Shown: one piece after another, positions 1 to 12,008 of the stretch
Position numbering within the stretch: position 1 is the stretch's first letter
Layout of the letters: each line of letters begins with the position of its first letter
From: Aralia elata
Taxonomy: Eukaryota > Streptophyta > Magnoliopsida > Apiales > Araliaceae
Direction of reading: 5' to 3'
NCBI GenBank assembly: GCA_034770075.1
Contig: CM068380.1
Span: forward strand, 37,466,695-37,530,694
Length of the DNA stretch: 64,000 nucleotides
Notes under the pieces: model-generated
What the model saw: the letters and a program-made list of their open reading frames with translations, nothing else
What the model was told of the DNA's origin: nothing
Databases searched by the model: none
Made by a program: the position numbers and the translations under genes

Positions 1-2685
1 TGGGGGGCACCAGTATTATTCGTTAAGAATAAGGATGGGTTATTAAGACTCTGCATCGACTATAGAGAATTAAATATGGTCACGATTAAGAATAAGTATC
101 CTTTGCCCAGGATCGACGATTTATTTGACCAGCTCAAAGGAGCAAAATATTTTTCCAAGATAGATTTAAGGACCGGATACCACCAGTTGAAGGTCAGAAA
201 AGAAGATGTACCCAAGACGGCTTTTAGAACGCGATACGGATATTACGAATTTTTAGTGATGTCATTCGGATTGACGAACGCGCCTACAATGTTCATGGAC
301 TTGATGAATAGGATCTTTAAGCCATATTTGGACAAATTCGTCGTAGTTTTCATCAATGACATCCTGATTTACTCGAAAACTCAAGAGGAGCACGCAGAAC
401 ACCTGAAAGTGGTGTTAGAGACATTAAGGAGAAAGAAGTTATATGCTAAAATTTCGAAATACGAGTTCTAGCTGGAGAGAGTCCAATTCTTGGGACACGT
501 GATAGATAAAAATGGAATATCAGTGGACCCAACAAAAGTAGAAGCGATGATCAATTGGGAGCAGCCCAAGATACCTACAGAAATAAGGAGTTTTTTAGGG
601 TTAGCAAGGTACTATCGAAGATTCATTCAAGATTTCTCCAAGATAGCGACCTCGTTGACCAATCTAACGAGAAAAACAGTGAAGTTTGTTTGTACGGACA
701 AGTGCGAAGCAAGTTTCCAAGAGTTGAAAAAGAGACTAAGTGAAGCACTTATATTGCCTTTATTAGATAATTCAGGGGGATTTGTGATATATAGTGACGC
801 ATCGCATTGAGGACTTGGTTGTGTACTAACGTAGAATAGTAAAGTCATTGCGTATGCATCCCGACAACTGAAGGATTATGAAAAGGGGTATCTAACCCAT
901 GATTTAGAACTAGCAGCAGTGGTGTTTGCGTTAAAGATCTGGAGGAACTACCTGTATGGAGAAAACTGTGAGATATATACGGACCACAAGAGTTTGAAAT
1001 ATATCTTCACATAGAAGGAATTAAATATGAGACAAAGGAGGTGGTTGGAGCTGATCAAAGACTATGATTGTGAGATTCTGTATCATCCAGGAAAAGCAAA
1101 TATAGTGGCAGATACACTGAGTCAGAAGGGGAAAGAAAAATTGATGATGTTGACAGAACAATTGAAGTTAATAGAAGAAATGACCAGAATGGAGTTGGAG
1201 GTAACGAGACCAACTGAGATAGAGGAGAAATTATTTTTGGTAGAAATTAAGGAGATGTTGTTGGATAGAATTAAGGAGACTCAAGAAAAGGATGAGGGGT
1301 GTGGAAGAATAAAAGAAAGAATATTAGAGAATGGAGAAAAGAAATTTAGGGTGGATAAAGATGGAGTACTGAGATACGAAGATCGAGTTTAGATCCCGAT
1401 AATGCCAGAGTCGAGGGAGGAAATTCTTTAAGAAGCGCACAATTTGGCCTATTCAATTAACCCAGGGAGCACAAAGATGTACAGAGATTTGCACCAACAC
1501 TTTTGGTGGCCAAATATGAAGCGAGAAGTTGCAGAATGCGTCTGCAGATGTTTGACATGCCAGAGGATTTAAGCCGAGCATCAAAGGTCGAGTGGATTAT
1601 TACAGCCATTAGAGATACCAGAGTGGAAATGGGAACACATCAAGATGGATTTCGTGGTAGGGCTTTCGACTACACCACAAGGCTGTGACGCTATATGGGT
1701 TATTGTGGATAGACTAATAAAATCAGCACACTCTTTGTCGATAAAGATAAAATTCAATTTGGATCAGCTTGCGAAATTATACATCAAAGAGATTGTGTCG
1801 AGGCATGGAGTGCCAGTGTCAATTATATCCGACAGGGATCCACGATTTACGTCGAATTTTTAAAAAAGTTTGTAAGAACACATGGGAACTCAACTAAAGC
1901 TAAGCACAATTTATCATCCCCAGACCGAAGGTCAAAGCTAAAGAACAATTCAAACATTGGAGGACATGCTCCGAACATGAGTGATGGACTTCAAAGGAAG
2001 TTGGGACAATCACCTACCTCTTGTGGAGTTTGCCTATAATAATAGTTATCATGCGAGCATTGGCATGCCGCCGTACGAAGCTCTTTATGGAAGAAAGTGC
2101 AGAACGCCCTTATGCTGGGACGAGGTAGGGGAACGATGACTATTGGGGCCAAAACTGGTACAACAGACGGTCGACATTGTGAAGCTGAAAAGGGCCAGAT
2201 TGGTGGCCGCACAAGATAGACAAAAGAAGTATGCCGACCTCCATCGACAAAGTAGAGACTTCGAGGTTGGCAGTTTTGTGTTCTTGAAGGTATCTCCTTG
2301 GAAAGGGAAGATTAGATTTGGAAGTAAGGGAAAGTTGAGCCAGAGGTTCATAGGACCTTTCGAAGTGCTAAAGAGAATCGGCGAAGTGGCTTATGAGGTG
2401 GCATTACCTCCCGAGCTAGAGCACATTCACAATGTGTTTCATGTTTATTTATTGTGACCGTACAAGCCGGACTACAAGCACGTAATATCCTACGAACCTA
2501 TTCAGGTGGAGAAAGATTTGACCTACGAGGAGATTCTGATCGAGATAATCGATAGGAAAGAGCAGAAATTACGTAATAAAGTGATACCTTCAGTTAAGTT
2601 AGTATGGAGGAACCAGAACGCCGAGGAGGCTACGTAGGAATTAGAAGATAGAATGAAAAGAGACTATCTCCATCTCTTTGAGTGA
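1..2685 (+). pseudogene. Tekay/Del-like chromovirus pol (element A): RT, RNase H, integrase, chromodomain-like tail
   Basis: The 3' part of a Ty3/gypsy pol, entering the window inside reverse transcriptase and readable in one frame from base 1 to the natural stop at 2683-2685. Domains in order: RT (1-~700; VLFVKNKDG, DLRTGYHQ, and FIND at 349-360 where YIDD is usual), RNase H (~770-1130; YSDAS, ELAAV, YTDHKSL), zinc-binding HHCC region (~1430-1570; CLTCQR), integrase core (~1640-2140; KMDFV, SDRDPRF, HPQTEG carry the D, D and E), then a C-terminal GPFEVL module and a chromodomain-like RKEQ...EEAT...HLFE tail (~2340-2685). Fourteen premature in-frame stops occur (469, 808, 832, 1012, 1390, 1429, 1570, 1861, 1873, 1939, 1978, 2137, 2455, 2635) but no frameshift. 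Several replace expected Trp, Gln or Arg codons, as in methyl-C decay. The Asp-to-Asn change in the RT active site also argues for a dead copy. Chromodomain and LTR type point to Tekay/Del. Confidence 0.95.
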
Positions 2686-2718
2686 CCTTGTATTGATTTC
2701 GGGGACAAAATCTTTATA

Positions 2719-2729
2719 AAAAGGGAGAA
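2719..2729 (+). other. Polypurine tract of element A
   Basis: The run AAAAGGGAGAA lies directly before the LTR start TGTAATGACC and 33 bases after the pol stop. It is the expected primer site for plus-strand DNA synthesis. Confidence 0.85.
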
Positions 2730-3577
2730 TGTAATGACCTAGAATTTTTTATAATGAATTATTAATTGAAAATGTTGTGTGCACTTATGTGTGTATGTGA
2801 ACTTATGTGATAAGAAGATATGGAAATAGAAAATTCTATGAATAAGAATTTGATTAAATATGAGATTATAAATTATGAGAATATGTGACAAGCTTAAGTT
2901 AGGAATTAACTAAGCTTGGGAGAATAAGCCTTGTATGGCTTGATGAATAATTAAGATGATGGATTAATCAAGTGCGTGATTAATTCATGGAAGAGAATGG
3001 GAAATAAAACCCAAGATGATAGCTAGTTAATTCTATAGTAAAGAATAATTAAATTCTACTGATTATGTGTATTGGTCCAATATGAAGTAATATTTGGTAG
3101 ACTAATGAATGCAAGCTTGCATGGGAATTAGATAGCCCAAAGCTTTATTTACTCATGAAAGTAGTAGGATGACTTTTTGGCCCAATGATTTAAATCCTAC
3201 ACTTAAGTGTGGGAAGCCCAATATGTAGTAAAATGAGTCCATGTGCAAGGCCCAATTGTAATCTAATAAGGAGGCCCAAGTTCTAGAAGGCCCCATGTAA
3301 AGAAAAAGAAAAAGAAAATATAGATATAGTACTTCCTCCTCCCCAATTTCTGGCCAAGGGCCTAGCTAGCCATGATGGACAACATTTTTTTATTTGTTTA
3401 GCCATGTGATGGAAGTGATAGGTTAGGAGGTAGCCCAAGGATAGCCATGATGGGTTAGGATGTAGTTTAGATTAGTCATTTTACCTAATCTTAAGCAACC
3501 ATTGGATAAAGCAATCTTATGGCGGTTAAATATGTGTATTATACATGTATATGGATATTATATGTATGGGAATTCTC

Positions 3578-3587
3578 CTATAAATAG
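3578..3587 (+). promoter_or_regulatory. TATA box of LTR A
   Basis: CTATAAATAG, about 60 bp upstream of a purine-rich leader. The same box appears at the same place in S3 and, on the minus strand, in the G 3' LTR and fragment M. Confidence 0.75.
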
Positions 3588-4376
3588 GAGTTCCCAACTC
3601 ATTGAGCAAAGTTGCTAAAAATTTGCTAAGTGTTGCTAGAGTGAAAATAATGAGAGAGGGAGAGAAAAAGAAGAAATCTAAGGGAAGTTCTTTCAAGTTG
3701 GTGATTCAAGAGGAGTCTTGGATGAGGAAGAAAGTAGAGGCCTTCTACAAGTTCATCTCTAAGAGGAAAAGAGCTCATAGAAGGTATAATGCTTTCTTAC
3801 TAGATTATATTCAAGTTTTTAAGGATATTTAGTTATGTAGATAATCATTCCATGTTTAGTTGTGGGAGGATTTTGTGTGAGTGGGAATCATGGAGGATTT
3901 CGAAGACATAAGGTGGTTTATGTTGGAGATTTTGTGATTAGATCATGCTTTGATGTGTAAAATGTTCGTATGTTGAAATTGTGTTATAACCTAAGTTATA
4001 ATACTTGAAAACATGAGATTTGTTGTTAACTGACATAAAATATGTAAGCTATGTGCTTGATCTAAAAACCTTATGTTGAAGATCTATAAAATACCAGGAC
4101 ATTCCAAGTGGAATCGTCAAAATCAGAGTTAAAATGAACTCATGGCTAATCATTTAGTAAAACATGCTGAAATGAAAACTCTAGCTTGGAAAAACAATAA
4201 GTTTGGCTAGGTATATATTTTAGAAAATGGTTTAAAAGGATAAATATTGAAGATATATAAGTTTATGAGATAATTGAAGTGGTTTGAACTCATTTGGATG
4301 TGTAATGAACAAGTTATGCAAGATTAAACCAAAAAAAGGTAGAAATCAAAAAGTTAAAAAACCTCAACCTTGAAAC

Positions 4377-4500
4377 TCTGCCAGGACAGCGCTGCCGCGC
4401 CGTCCGTAGGCTAAAATCTGGCGCTGCCACGCGTTGTCGGTTTCCTAGTTGACCAGATTCGGGTCAAACCGGGTCGGGTCAGGTTGGGTCTGGTCGAACT
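4377..4500 (+). repeat. GC-rich palindromic island in LTR A
   Basis: In AT-rich surroundings: TCTGC, then AGCGCTGCCGCGCC, a spacer, GCGCTGCCACGCG, then several GGGTCGGGTC-like direct repeats. It lies in the putative intron about 600 bp after the donor-like site, as in other Tekay-type LTRs here. Confidence 0.7.
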
Positions 4501-5751
4501 GGTCATAAGAAAATTTTTTAAAAAAGAAAAAAAAATATATAATAATAATAGTAGTAATGATTAACAATTATTTTTTTTTGTAAAATAGAAAAGAATAAAC
4601 AAATAGAATAACGAATTCAAGTTATTTTATTTGTAAGTGGTAATAAGGTGGGTACATGGAAAAGAGTAAACAAATGGAATAATGATTAATGATTATTCTA
4701 TTAAAGATCATTCATGAATTTGAAGGGATAAATAGAATAATGATTATTTTATTTGTGGGATAAATCATGAAAGTGTTTTAAAAGTGTATTAATAAAGAGT
4801 ATTGTGTAGTAAAGAATGACTAAATGAATGAATAATAGCAAAAATTATTTCACTCGTGAAAGGAAACTACGAAAAGAAATAGATGACCATTTAAGACAAC
4901 GATGAGGACTATTAAAGAAGGGTTGAACAAATAGAATAAACTTATTTAATTTGTGAAGATGTTTGATAATAATCAATAATGTGAAGAAATGCTTACGCAA
5001 GTAGGGTAATAAGGATTACTTTACTTGTGGAAGATCTATAAGAGGATCATCTAGTAAAGGTGACGAAGAGAGGAGAAGTAAGTAAGATAATGATGGAAGA
5101 TTAGTGTGGGGTTTATGGAGAAGGGATATAGGGTAATGTTAGAACGATGTAAGTATCATTATGCAGTAGAGACTAATTGGTAGACCGGATTACGACTTAT
5201 GTAGGATGACTGGAGTGCACTAAGCTTAAGGAAGGAAAAACAGATATATCAGGCAAGTTCCCTAACTTACACAACTTTGTATATTGTGCAAGTTTTCTAA
5301 TTGTTGTTATATTAATTACACACATATTGAGCAAGTTTCCTGACTTGTACACTCATTGTTTTGTACAAGTAAACTAGATATTATATCACTTGCAAGTACT
5401 TCTCACTTGTACACTATTATTGTTTCGTACAAGTTCGTAGTTAAATGAAAGTGTTAAACTTGAACTACTATTAATGGAATAAGATTATTCTTATACCTAT
5501 GCTAAAGAAGATTCCCAAACAAGAATACTCAACATTAAGAACCTGGATTCATATCCATTATTGAGAGAATAAGTCCATGCCATTTGATTCGGCTAGATTA
5601 ATGATGGCATGAACTGTCGATTAAGATATTTTGAAAGAGCTATCCAAACCAATTGCTTTGGTGCGGAATTCTTGTATGTTGAGATGAACATTATTTATAG
5701 TCGTGGATTCGACTTGCACGCACAGTTGATTAAATGTTATGCATAACATAA

Positions 5752-5781
5752 GGTACGACGGGGCTGATCACCTCATGTACC
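5752..5781 (+). other. Conserved CTGATC stem-loop in LTR A
   Basis: Outer stem GGTAC/GTACC around GGGG-CTGATCA-CCTC. One of seven copies in this window with a near-constant loop and changing stems. A 14-bp palindrome TGTTATGCATAACA lies just upstream (5735-5748). Confidence 0.7.
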
Positions 5782-6129
5782 TATTTATCCGAAGGCTTTT
5801 CAGTACTATACTATTAACCTTCTCAAAGTTCAGCCGTCCTTAGTGACCCCCAGCCATAAAATATACTTATGATTTGAATTTTCAGAATTACTCTTATTCA
5901 GTTCTCTATTGATTGATTATTCACGAAATATCTAAGTTTTGAAATTGCTCAAATCATAATTCTTAAAAAGTTATTCATGATTGATCCATTGGTAGCGTAT
6001 CCTACCTTATTCGATATTATTAAATTCATTGAAGCGATGAACCCTTATCAATGATTGTTAGATGTTATTGTCATATACTTGCTGAGCAAAATCGTTTCTC
6101 ATTCTTGCTTTATAACCTATCTTACAATT

Positions 6130-6153
6130 AAGACGGAGAAGGTCAGTGGTTCT
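6130..6153 (+). other. Remnant of conserved LTR micro-exon (element A)
   Basis: After the decayed acceptor the frame reads K T E K V S G S and stops matching relatives at the fusion with Tat gag. Same phase relative to the acceptor as the six better copies. Confidence 0.5.
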
Positions 6154-6155
6154 TA

Positions 6156-8542
6156 CGGTCATGCATTACGATGTTTCTCCCAATCCTATCCCGTAATTCC
6201 AGGGATCTGCCTTTAAGCTCACGACGGGATATTGGGGTCTGGCAGTCAGCACAATAGGTTCTAATGCTGATATTTCCACGGGGACTTTTCCATCTCTGCT
6301 TGCTACTCCGGGGACTACAAGGGGTTCAGCTTACGCCTCAATGATGATCATTGCCACTACTTCATCTGAACTCTCAGCTTCTAGAGGGTACGCCAATCCC
6401 TTTATTTCCATTTTATTTTCCTCAACAGTAGTGATCTTGATGTTACTTGTTATTTTCAAATCTTCGCTTTCGATAAGGTTCTATATCTTGTGTTGTAAGG
6501 CCCAACATTCCTCTGTAGCGTGTTCGGGCGAGTTTGAATTATAGAGATAGATTTTTGTGGGATCATATCTTTTTGCCTTTGGGTTTGGAGGTGGTAGCAA
6601 TTCTGTGATCTTCCCCCTATTGATTAATAGGTGCAACACCTCTTCCTTTGGTTGATTTAGCGGGGTGAATTTCCGATTCCTGGCTACTTCATGGTTCAAT
6701 TTGCTCACGAGCTCCCTTGATCGACCCATTTCCATTGAGTTCCATAGCCGCGACTCTTTCAATATCTTATTAGTCCATCTTTCTTATTCTCTTAGCCTGA
6801 TTTGATCTTCCCTATTCATTAGGACTGTCTTGGGAGGGAGCAAGGTTGTTTTGACCTCTTCCGTACTTATTGCCCTGGATGTCTGACTGTTAAGTTGTCT
6901 TGTGAGTTGATGCTGATATACGACCAACTCTGCCAGTTAGTTTACCTAATTCTTAATCACCTCCAATTCTTACTCTATTTCCTTGCTCCTTTCTGGGTAC
7001 TCCCATCCCATAATATTTGATCTGGGTCTTGGAGGATATTCATCAATTCTCCTTAGGTACTTATGGTCCAGACTTCCTCCAACGCCCCCGGTCTCTATCA
7101 TGTTGACACCATCTGCATTATGTTGGGGTAAAGGGTTGTTGTGGACATTGGACTGTTCCAATTGTTTCACCATAATTTCCCTGCTCTCTATCAGATTTTG
7201 AATTTTATGCTTTAGGGACCACCAGTCTTGTGTATCGTGTCCCGGGGATCCTGAGTGATAAGCACACTTCTTGCTTGGATCGTACCTCTTTCCTTTGGGA
7301 TCAGCTGGAGAAGCAAGCTTGGTAATTTTCTTTTGAGCCAATAATAAAGCTAGTATATTCTCTAGGGAGTCACTAAGAGGGGTGAACTCTCGATTTCGTT
7401 TATTCTCAAAATTCCTTTGCTATCCCTGATTTTGGTGAAATGTTGGTTGTTGTGGTGGGGGATTGCTTCCCTGCATTCGTATGAGTGGATTGTTGTTGTT
7501 CTTTCTGGATTGCCCTTGTAACACAAGGGATATATCTTCTTCCTTCTTTTTGTTACTTTTCCTAGGTGCACTGCCATAATTGCCATATTGGAGGTGTTCA
7601 ACTACTGCCTCTAATGTAGTGAGATCCTTGATTTTCCCTCCTTTAAACCCATCTCAGCCATTTCACCATATTTTATTATTTCCAAAAATGGCTTGGCTAT
7701 GCCGGCTAACACCCACTCATAATACGGAGCCTCTTGAATATTGATGAAGGTCATCACCATTTCATTCTCGTTCATGGGCGGGTTTATTTACGTAACCATT
7801 CTCTTCCATCTTTGGGCATAATCACGAAATGATTTATTGTGCTACTTCTTCACTTTGGTCATTTGATAACGATTAGGAACCATCTAGGACTGAAAGCTAT
7901 ACTAGGTCAAGAAAGCGTGGGCTAATTCCTCCCAATTGTGGTTTTAATATTGTCTAACCTGGCATACCATGTCCTAGCCTCACCAGTCAGGCTTTTCTGA
8001 AAAAGTTACATTCTTAAGCTTTCATTTTCAGCGTATGATCTGAGTTCCCCTATGTATACCTTCAAGTGTGTATAGGGATCTCCCAACCCATTATACTTCT
8101 CAAATTCAGGCACTTAGAATTTATCAGGGTACTTAGCTCCCGGGAATATACATAGATCAGAGTAGTTGACACTGCCATAGGTCCCGACTCCCTTCATTGA
8201 TTGTATGGCTTCTTCCATTAATTTCATTTTCTTCTTAATTTCCCCCATTTCTTTGTCATCCTAGACATAAATTGTTTCCTCGATCTGACCTCCACTGGCA
8301 GCACCTTTGGTAATCTTACTGCTAAATTGGAATATTGGGGTAGGAATTTGGACGTCATTTGTCTTGGTTGGAATTTAAGGTTCTCCTTGGGCAGATGACT
8401 CAAGTTGAGTAGCTGATTTTGGATCCTGGGTCATTTTACATTGCTCTTTCAATAGGTTAGCTATCTTAGCGACTTGCTTTTTAAAGCTTTCGAACTCTTC
8501 CCTAGAGATCAGAACATGATCAGGTGTAGTATTCTTAGACAT
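6156..8542 (-). pseudogene. Tat-like gag (start of protease linker) of element T
   Basis: Reads on the minus strand from an ATG at 8540-8542 (M S K N T T P D H V L I S R E E F) through frameshifts and stops to about 6156. Two related modules lie in the same frame: one at ~7390-7140 (EFTPL, then KRYDPSKKCAYHSGSPGHD, WW.LKHKI), one at ~6660-6481 (KFTPL, KRYDPTKIY, SPEHATEECWALQHKI). Each resembles the Tat-type zinc-knuckle region (CxxH...GH....CW.LK) with some metal ligands lost. The C-terminal part (~6410-6160) reads VTARPQYPVVSLKADPWNYG, typical of the gag-protease linker. The rest of pol is missing: the gene is cut where it meets LTR A. Gag would form the particle core. Assignment to Tat rests on these motifs and on the primer site. 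Confidence 0.82.
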
Positions 8543-9199
8543 CTTGATTGGTGGGGTTCGAACTTTTCGAGCTCGGAGTCGTGTTCGAGGACCAATCTAC
8601 ATATAAAACATGACAGAGTTTAGTTTTGAGAACCGATAAATATGCATGCTGATGCATTATGTATGTTTTGAGTTTTCTTTTCCTACAAAATAGGGTTAGT
8701 GTCCTTAAGATGACATCATACAAGATGGTTTAATTTAAGCATGAGATGGATGGCATTTTACATATAAGGAGTAACAGAGCATGAAGAGACTTCCCGTAAC
8801 GTTGGGTTTATCTAAGTCTGACTTACCCTAGGATTACTCTCGCGGGCTTTTCGGTAATGAAGGTTCCCAGATCTTCGCAACCTACTTGATGGGAATAAAT
8901 CCGATCTTTCAATTGGAGGGAATCTGAGTGGTGCATTTCCTGAGCCTCACGGGGGAACACCCCCTTGAGTCCAGTAATCAACATCCGACGGGTTCACCTC
9001 TTGGTGGAGGAATCACACAACATACATTCGCTTACATTCATCGTGTCTTACCGCATGCATATGATGACAATTATGTGAAGCACTTAAAATAAAGCATGTA
9101 AGGCATTCATCGCAACATTCATTCAAACCATTCACACTACACACAGATATGAAAGGAAAACAACAAGATTGATCGCGGTTTAAGCCCTCTAACGTCCTT
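8543..9199 (-). other. 5' leader of element T
   Basis: Untranslated stretch between primer site and gag ATG. No ORF of note. It contains short inverted repeats (for example CGGGGGAACACCCCC at ~8949-8963) that could fold in RNA. Confidence 0.6.
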
Positions 9200-9212
9200 A
9201 GCAGAGTCGCCA
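9200..9212 (-). other. Primer-binding site of element T (Arg-tRNA type)
   Basis: Minus strand reads TGGCGACTCTGCT; its complement ends in CGCCA, as a tRNA 3' end should. TGGCGACTCTGC is the motif usually seen next to Tat/Ogre LTRs and attributed to tRNA-Arg; that attribution is from memory. Confidence 0.75.
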
Positions 9213-9220
9213 TCTATCGA

Positions 9221-9239
9221 TGCCGGGGAGAAGGAGATT
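9221..9239 (-). repeat. Element T 5' LTR, innermost piece
   Basis: Nineteen bases between the primer site and S1. Its last five bases (AGATT, 9235-9239) are the target duplicated by S1, and it continues in frame with 12304 onward once S1 is removed. TG at 9221 (CA on the minus strand) is the likely LTR end. Confidence 0.65.
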
Positions 9240-10794
9240 TGTAACGATCGGGAATCTTAGATTTCCTTGTAACCCGAGTTATGTATGAATGAAATGGATT
9301 TTTATTTTTATTTATATTATTATGTGTTATGTGCTTAAAGTTGTGTTGCAGCCTAGAAAACGTGCATATGCTAAATCTTATGTGTTGTTGTGTCGTTGGA
9401 GTGAATAAATTGATTTTGCAAGAATTCGTAAAATCACTAATTACAGAGCACGTTTCCCGAGACACTATTCACGCCCGAATAATTTTGCGTCTTTTTCGAT
9501 TCCTATTAATTTTGTTAAGACGTGTATGTGAAGGAATAATTTTTCCAAGTGTCAAAGATTTTATTGGAGCTGATACGTGATTTAATCTGTATCCGAAATG
9601 TATATTATGGGTGTTCCGAATAAATGGACAAATCCCATAATAAATATTTTTACGCATCCCAATAATTTATGGGAGTACCCATTTTAATTTTGGGTAGAAT
9701 TATTTACCAAATTTGGTACAAAAGTGGGAGTATTCGGGTATATTTATCTGTATATTTTGATTAATTGGAGAGGCAATTAAGCCTCAACCAATCAGGAGAG
9801 AGCATTAATTGTATTAGCCAATCAAACGAGGGGGAATAAACCGTCACAGTACACTAGACTTGGATTGTTAACTCTTCACAAGACATCCTCCTCAAATACA
9901 TTTTCAAGAGCTCGGGTACTCCATTTTAGCTCTCCCAATACATTCCTTCTCCTCCCGAAGCCACTCCACCTTATCTCCCATCAGCTCATTCTCCTTCTCA
10001 CTCAAACCATCTGCATACTTCTCATTTTTCAAGCAAGGAGAGAGCTACAGGGAGAGAGAGAGAGGGAGTACCATAGAGAGAGAAAGAAGGAAGTAGCAAA
10101 AGAGAAGGAGTGTTCGGGAAGAAGAAGGAAAGCAAGGAAGGAGGGAAAAGAAGGAGAAGAGCAGCAAGAGGGAGTCCAGGAGCACTCTAGCAACCATCTC
10201 ATCCTACACAAAGCAAGCAACAAAGTGGTAATCACAAACCACAACCATTTCTTCTCCAAGTGAAGTTTTCATGAGTTTTGTTTTGCTTTCATGCTTGCGG
10301 GTTGGATTTTGTTGATGTTCGTTGTTGTTGGTTGTGTTGAATCTACCATGGAGGTTCTTAAGAATCTATATAAACCATTAACACCCTCAAAGTGGAACAA
10401 AAACAAAGAATGATTCGGACCCAAGCTTAAGGAGGAAGATAATGGACTATTTGGACGATTAGAGGACAGTAAAGCCTTGATGTTGTGATTATTTTGATTG
10501 TTTGTTGTTGGAATATTGTACTTCTATCAGTTGTGATGATATCCCAATTTGAATGAATCAAAATGATGCTAAAATGAAGTCACAGTTGCCATTTGTGTGA
10601 GATATTTCATGAATGCAAAAAATAGAGTATTAATATTGTGCTTTGGCTTAGGATTTGGCTGTGTTAGTGATTATGGGTCATCTTCCATTTTTGATATGTT
10701 GTAGCCCCGTGTCTTACGAATCCATAGAGTCCGTAACGGACCAAATTGATCGAGTATAGAGGGAGATATGGAGGCTGGAGCGGGCGTAGGTGTG

Positions 10795-10925
10795 GCAGTT
10801 CGCGGTTCTTTAAGAACTGCAGAACTGCTACTGCATGGCGCTGTCCGTGCTTGGACCGGGTCGGGTCAGGTCGGACTGGGTCGGGTCAGGCCGGACCGGG
10901 TCGGGCCGGATCGGGTCGGACCCAG
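10795..10925 (+). repeat. GC island with GGTCGGGTC tandem repeats in S1
   Basis: GGCGCTGTCCGTGC is followed by about 70 bp of imperfect repeats of a GACCGGGTCGGGTCAG unit. LTRs A and S4 carry shorter versions in the same place. Confidence 0.8.
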
Positions 10926-11701
10926 TAAATTTTCCCCCCGACTGGGTAAGCGTAGTGGCAATCAATATATTTTAATGATGTGATGACTGTAATGAACCTA
11001 GTCCGTATGTGACAAATATTTATGATGATTTTAATGAACTATGTAGGATATTTTTGACGGACGATTAACGTCAAGATATTAACGCACGTACGAGGCAAGT
11101 TCCTTACTCAACCCTTATTTAATTGTGCGAGTTTTCCTTAACTCATTTATCTATCAAGCAAGTCTCCTATCTTATTCAAGTTATTATTGTGCAAGCTTAC
11201 TTACCCTACTCAAATTTATATTCGAGCAAATATTATTTATTGGGCAAGATTTTTGAGTTTCTTGACTCCGTTCAAGTTACTTATCGATTTAGCAATTATT
11301 GTGCTAGTATTCATACTTTTATTCAAGTACTGTAATGAAAGCCCATTTCATGTAGTGTTATATACTGTGTGATTCCAAAGATTATGAATTGTTATTCATT
11401 CAAGATATTATCGATGTTATTATACATGCTGTTGAACCTTAAAGTTCTTTATTCCATAAACTGTTTGAAAGTTATGTCAAAGCTAATTGCTTCAGCTAGA
11501 CACTTATTGATTTGTTTATTGAAGTGAGGTTAAGTCCTCCAACTATTATTGTTGTTAAGTAAAGTTGTCCGATCAAATTGCTTTGGTCCGGACTCCCATG
11601 TAAAGCTGAGAAGAACAACCCTCATAGTAGGGGAAATTGTATAAACGTCGGGAAACCGACACGCGCGTAAATGGAAAATGTAAGGCTTATGCATAACGCC
11701 A

Positions 11702-11730
11702 GGTACTCTAGGCTGACCACCTATTGTACC
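11702..11730 (+). other. Conserved CTGATC-type stem-loop in S1
   Basis: Outer stem GGTAC/GTACC, inner stem TAGG/CCTA, loop CTGACCA. About 275 bases before the acceptor at 12006. Confidence 0.7.
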
Positions 11731-12008
11731 AATTTTGTGGATTATCGGATGAATTTCCAGTAATTCTAGAATATAGTTCTGTGCCTTGGTGCTCACTCAG
11801 TATTGAATAGTCTCTCTCTTTGGGAAACTTTGAAATCCTTTGGTCCTTAGCGACCACTATAACGGTTATAAAAGAAGTTGTTTATTTCCTTGTGTTAGCT
11901 AAATTTTTACTCCTGAGAGCTATAAAGTTATTCATGTGATTATTCACTGTTATTATACTTGTGGGGCAATTTGTTGCTCACCCTTGCTTTCCTTAAAACA
12001 TTTCAGTT

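Larger units (their letters stand above)
2730..6153 (+). repeat. 3' LTR of element A, truncated at its 3' end
   Basis: Starts TGTAATGACC straight after the polypurine tract. TATA box at 3578-3587, GA-rich leader ~3640-3783, donor-like AAG|GTATAA at 3784, GC island ~4377-4441 followed by GGGTCGGGTC-type sequence to ~4500, CAAGTT array ~5249-5440, TGCA palindrome 5735-5748, CTGATC stem-loop 5752-5781, GAGCAA hairpin ~6084-6100, decayed acceptor (CAA for CAG) at 6125-6127. The order matches S1, S4, S5 and H. The usual terminus (GGATTTGGGGGCGTCACA in relatives) is missing: after about 6153 the sequence becomes minus-strand Tat gag, so roughly the last 250-300 bp are lost. Confidence 0.88.

Noticed and set aside
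3602..3832. 76-codon ORF (MSKVAKNLL...) in LTR A
   Set aside because: It is the purine-rich leader read through the donor-like site; phase does not fit the micro-exon and it is not kept in other LTRs.
9865..10263. 132-codon ORF in S1 as a host gene
   Set aside because: It covers the GA-rich leader of the solo LTR, with a low-complexity Glu/Arg-rich product and an equally open opposite strand.
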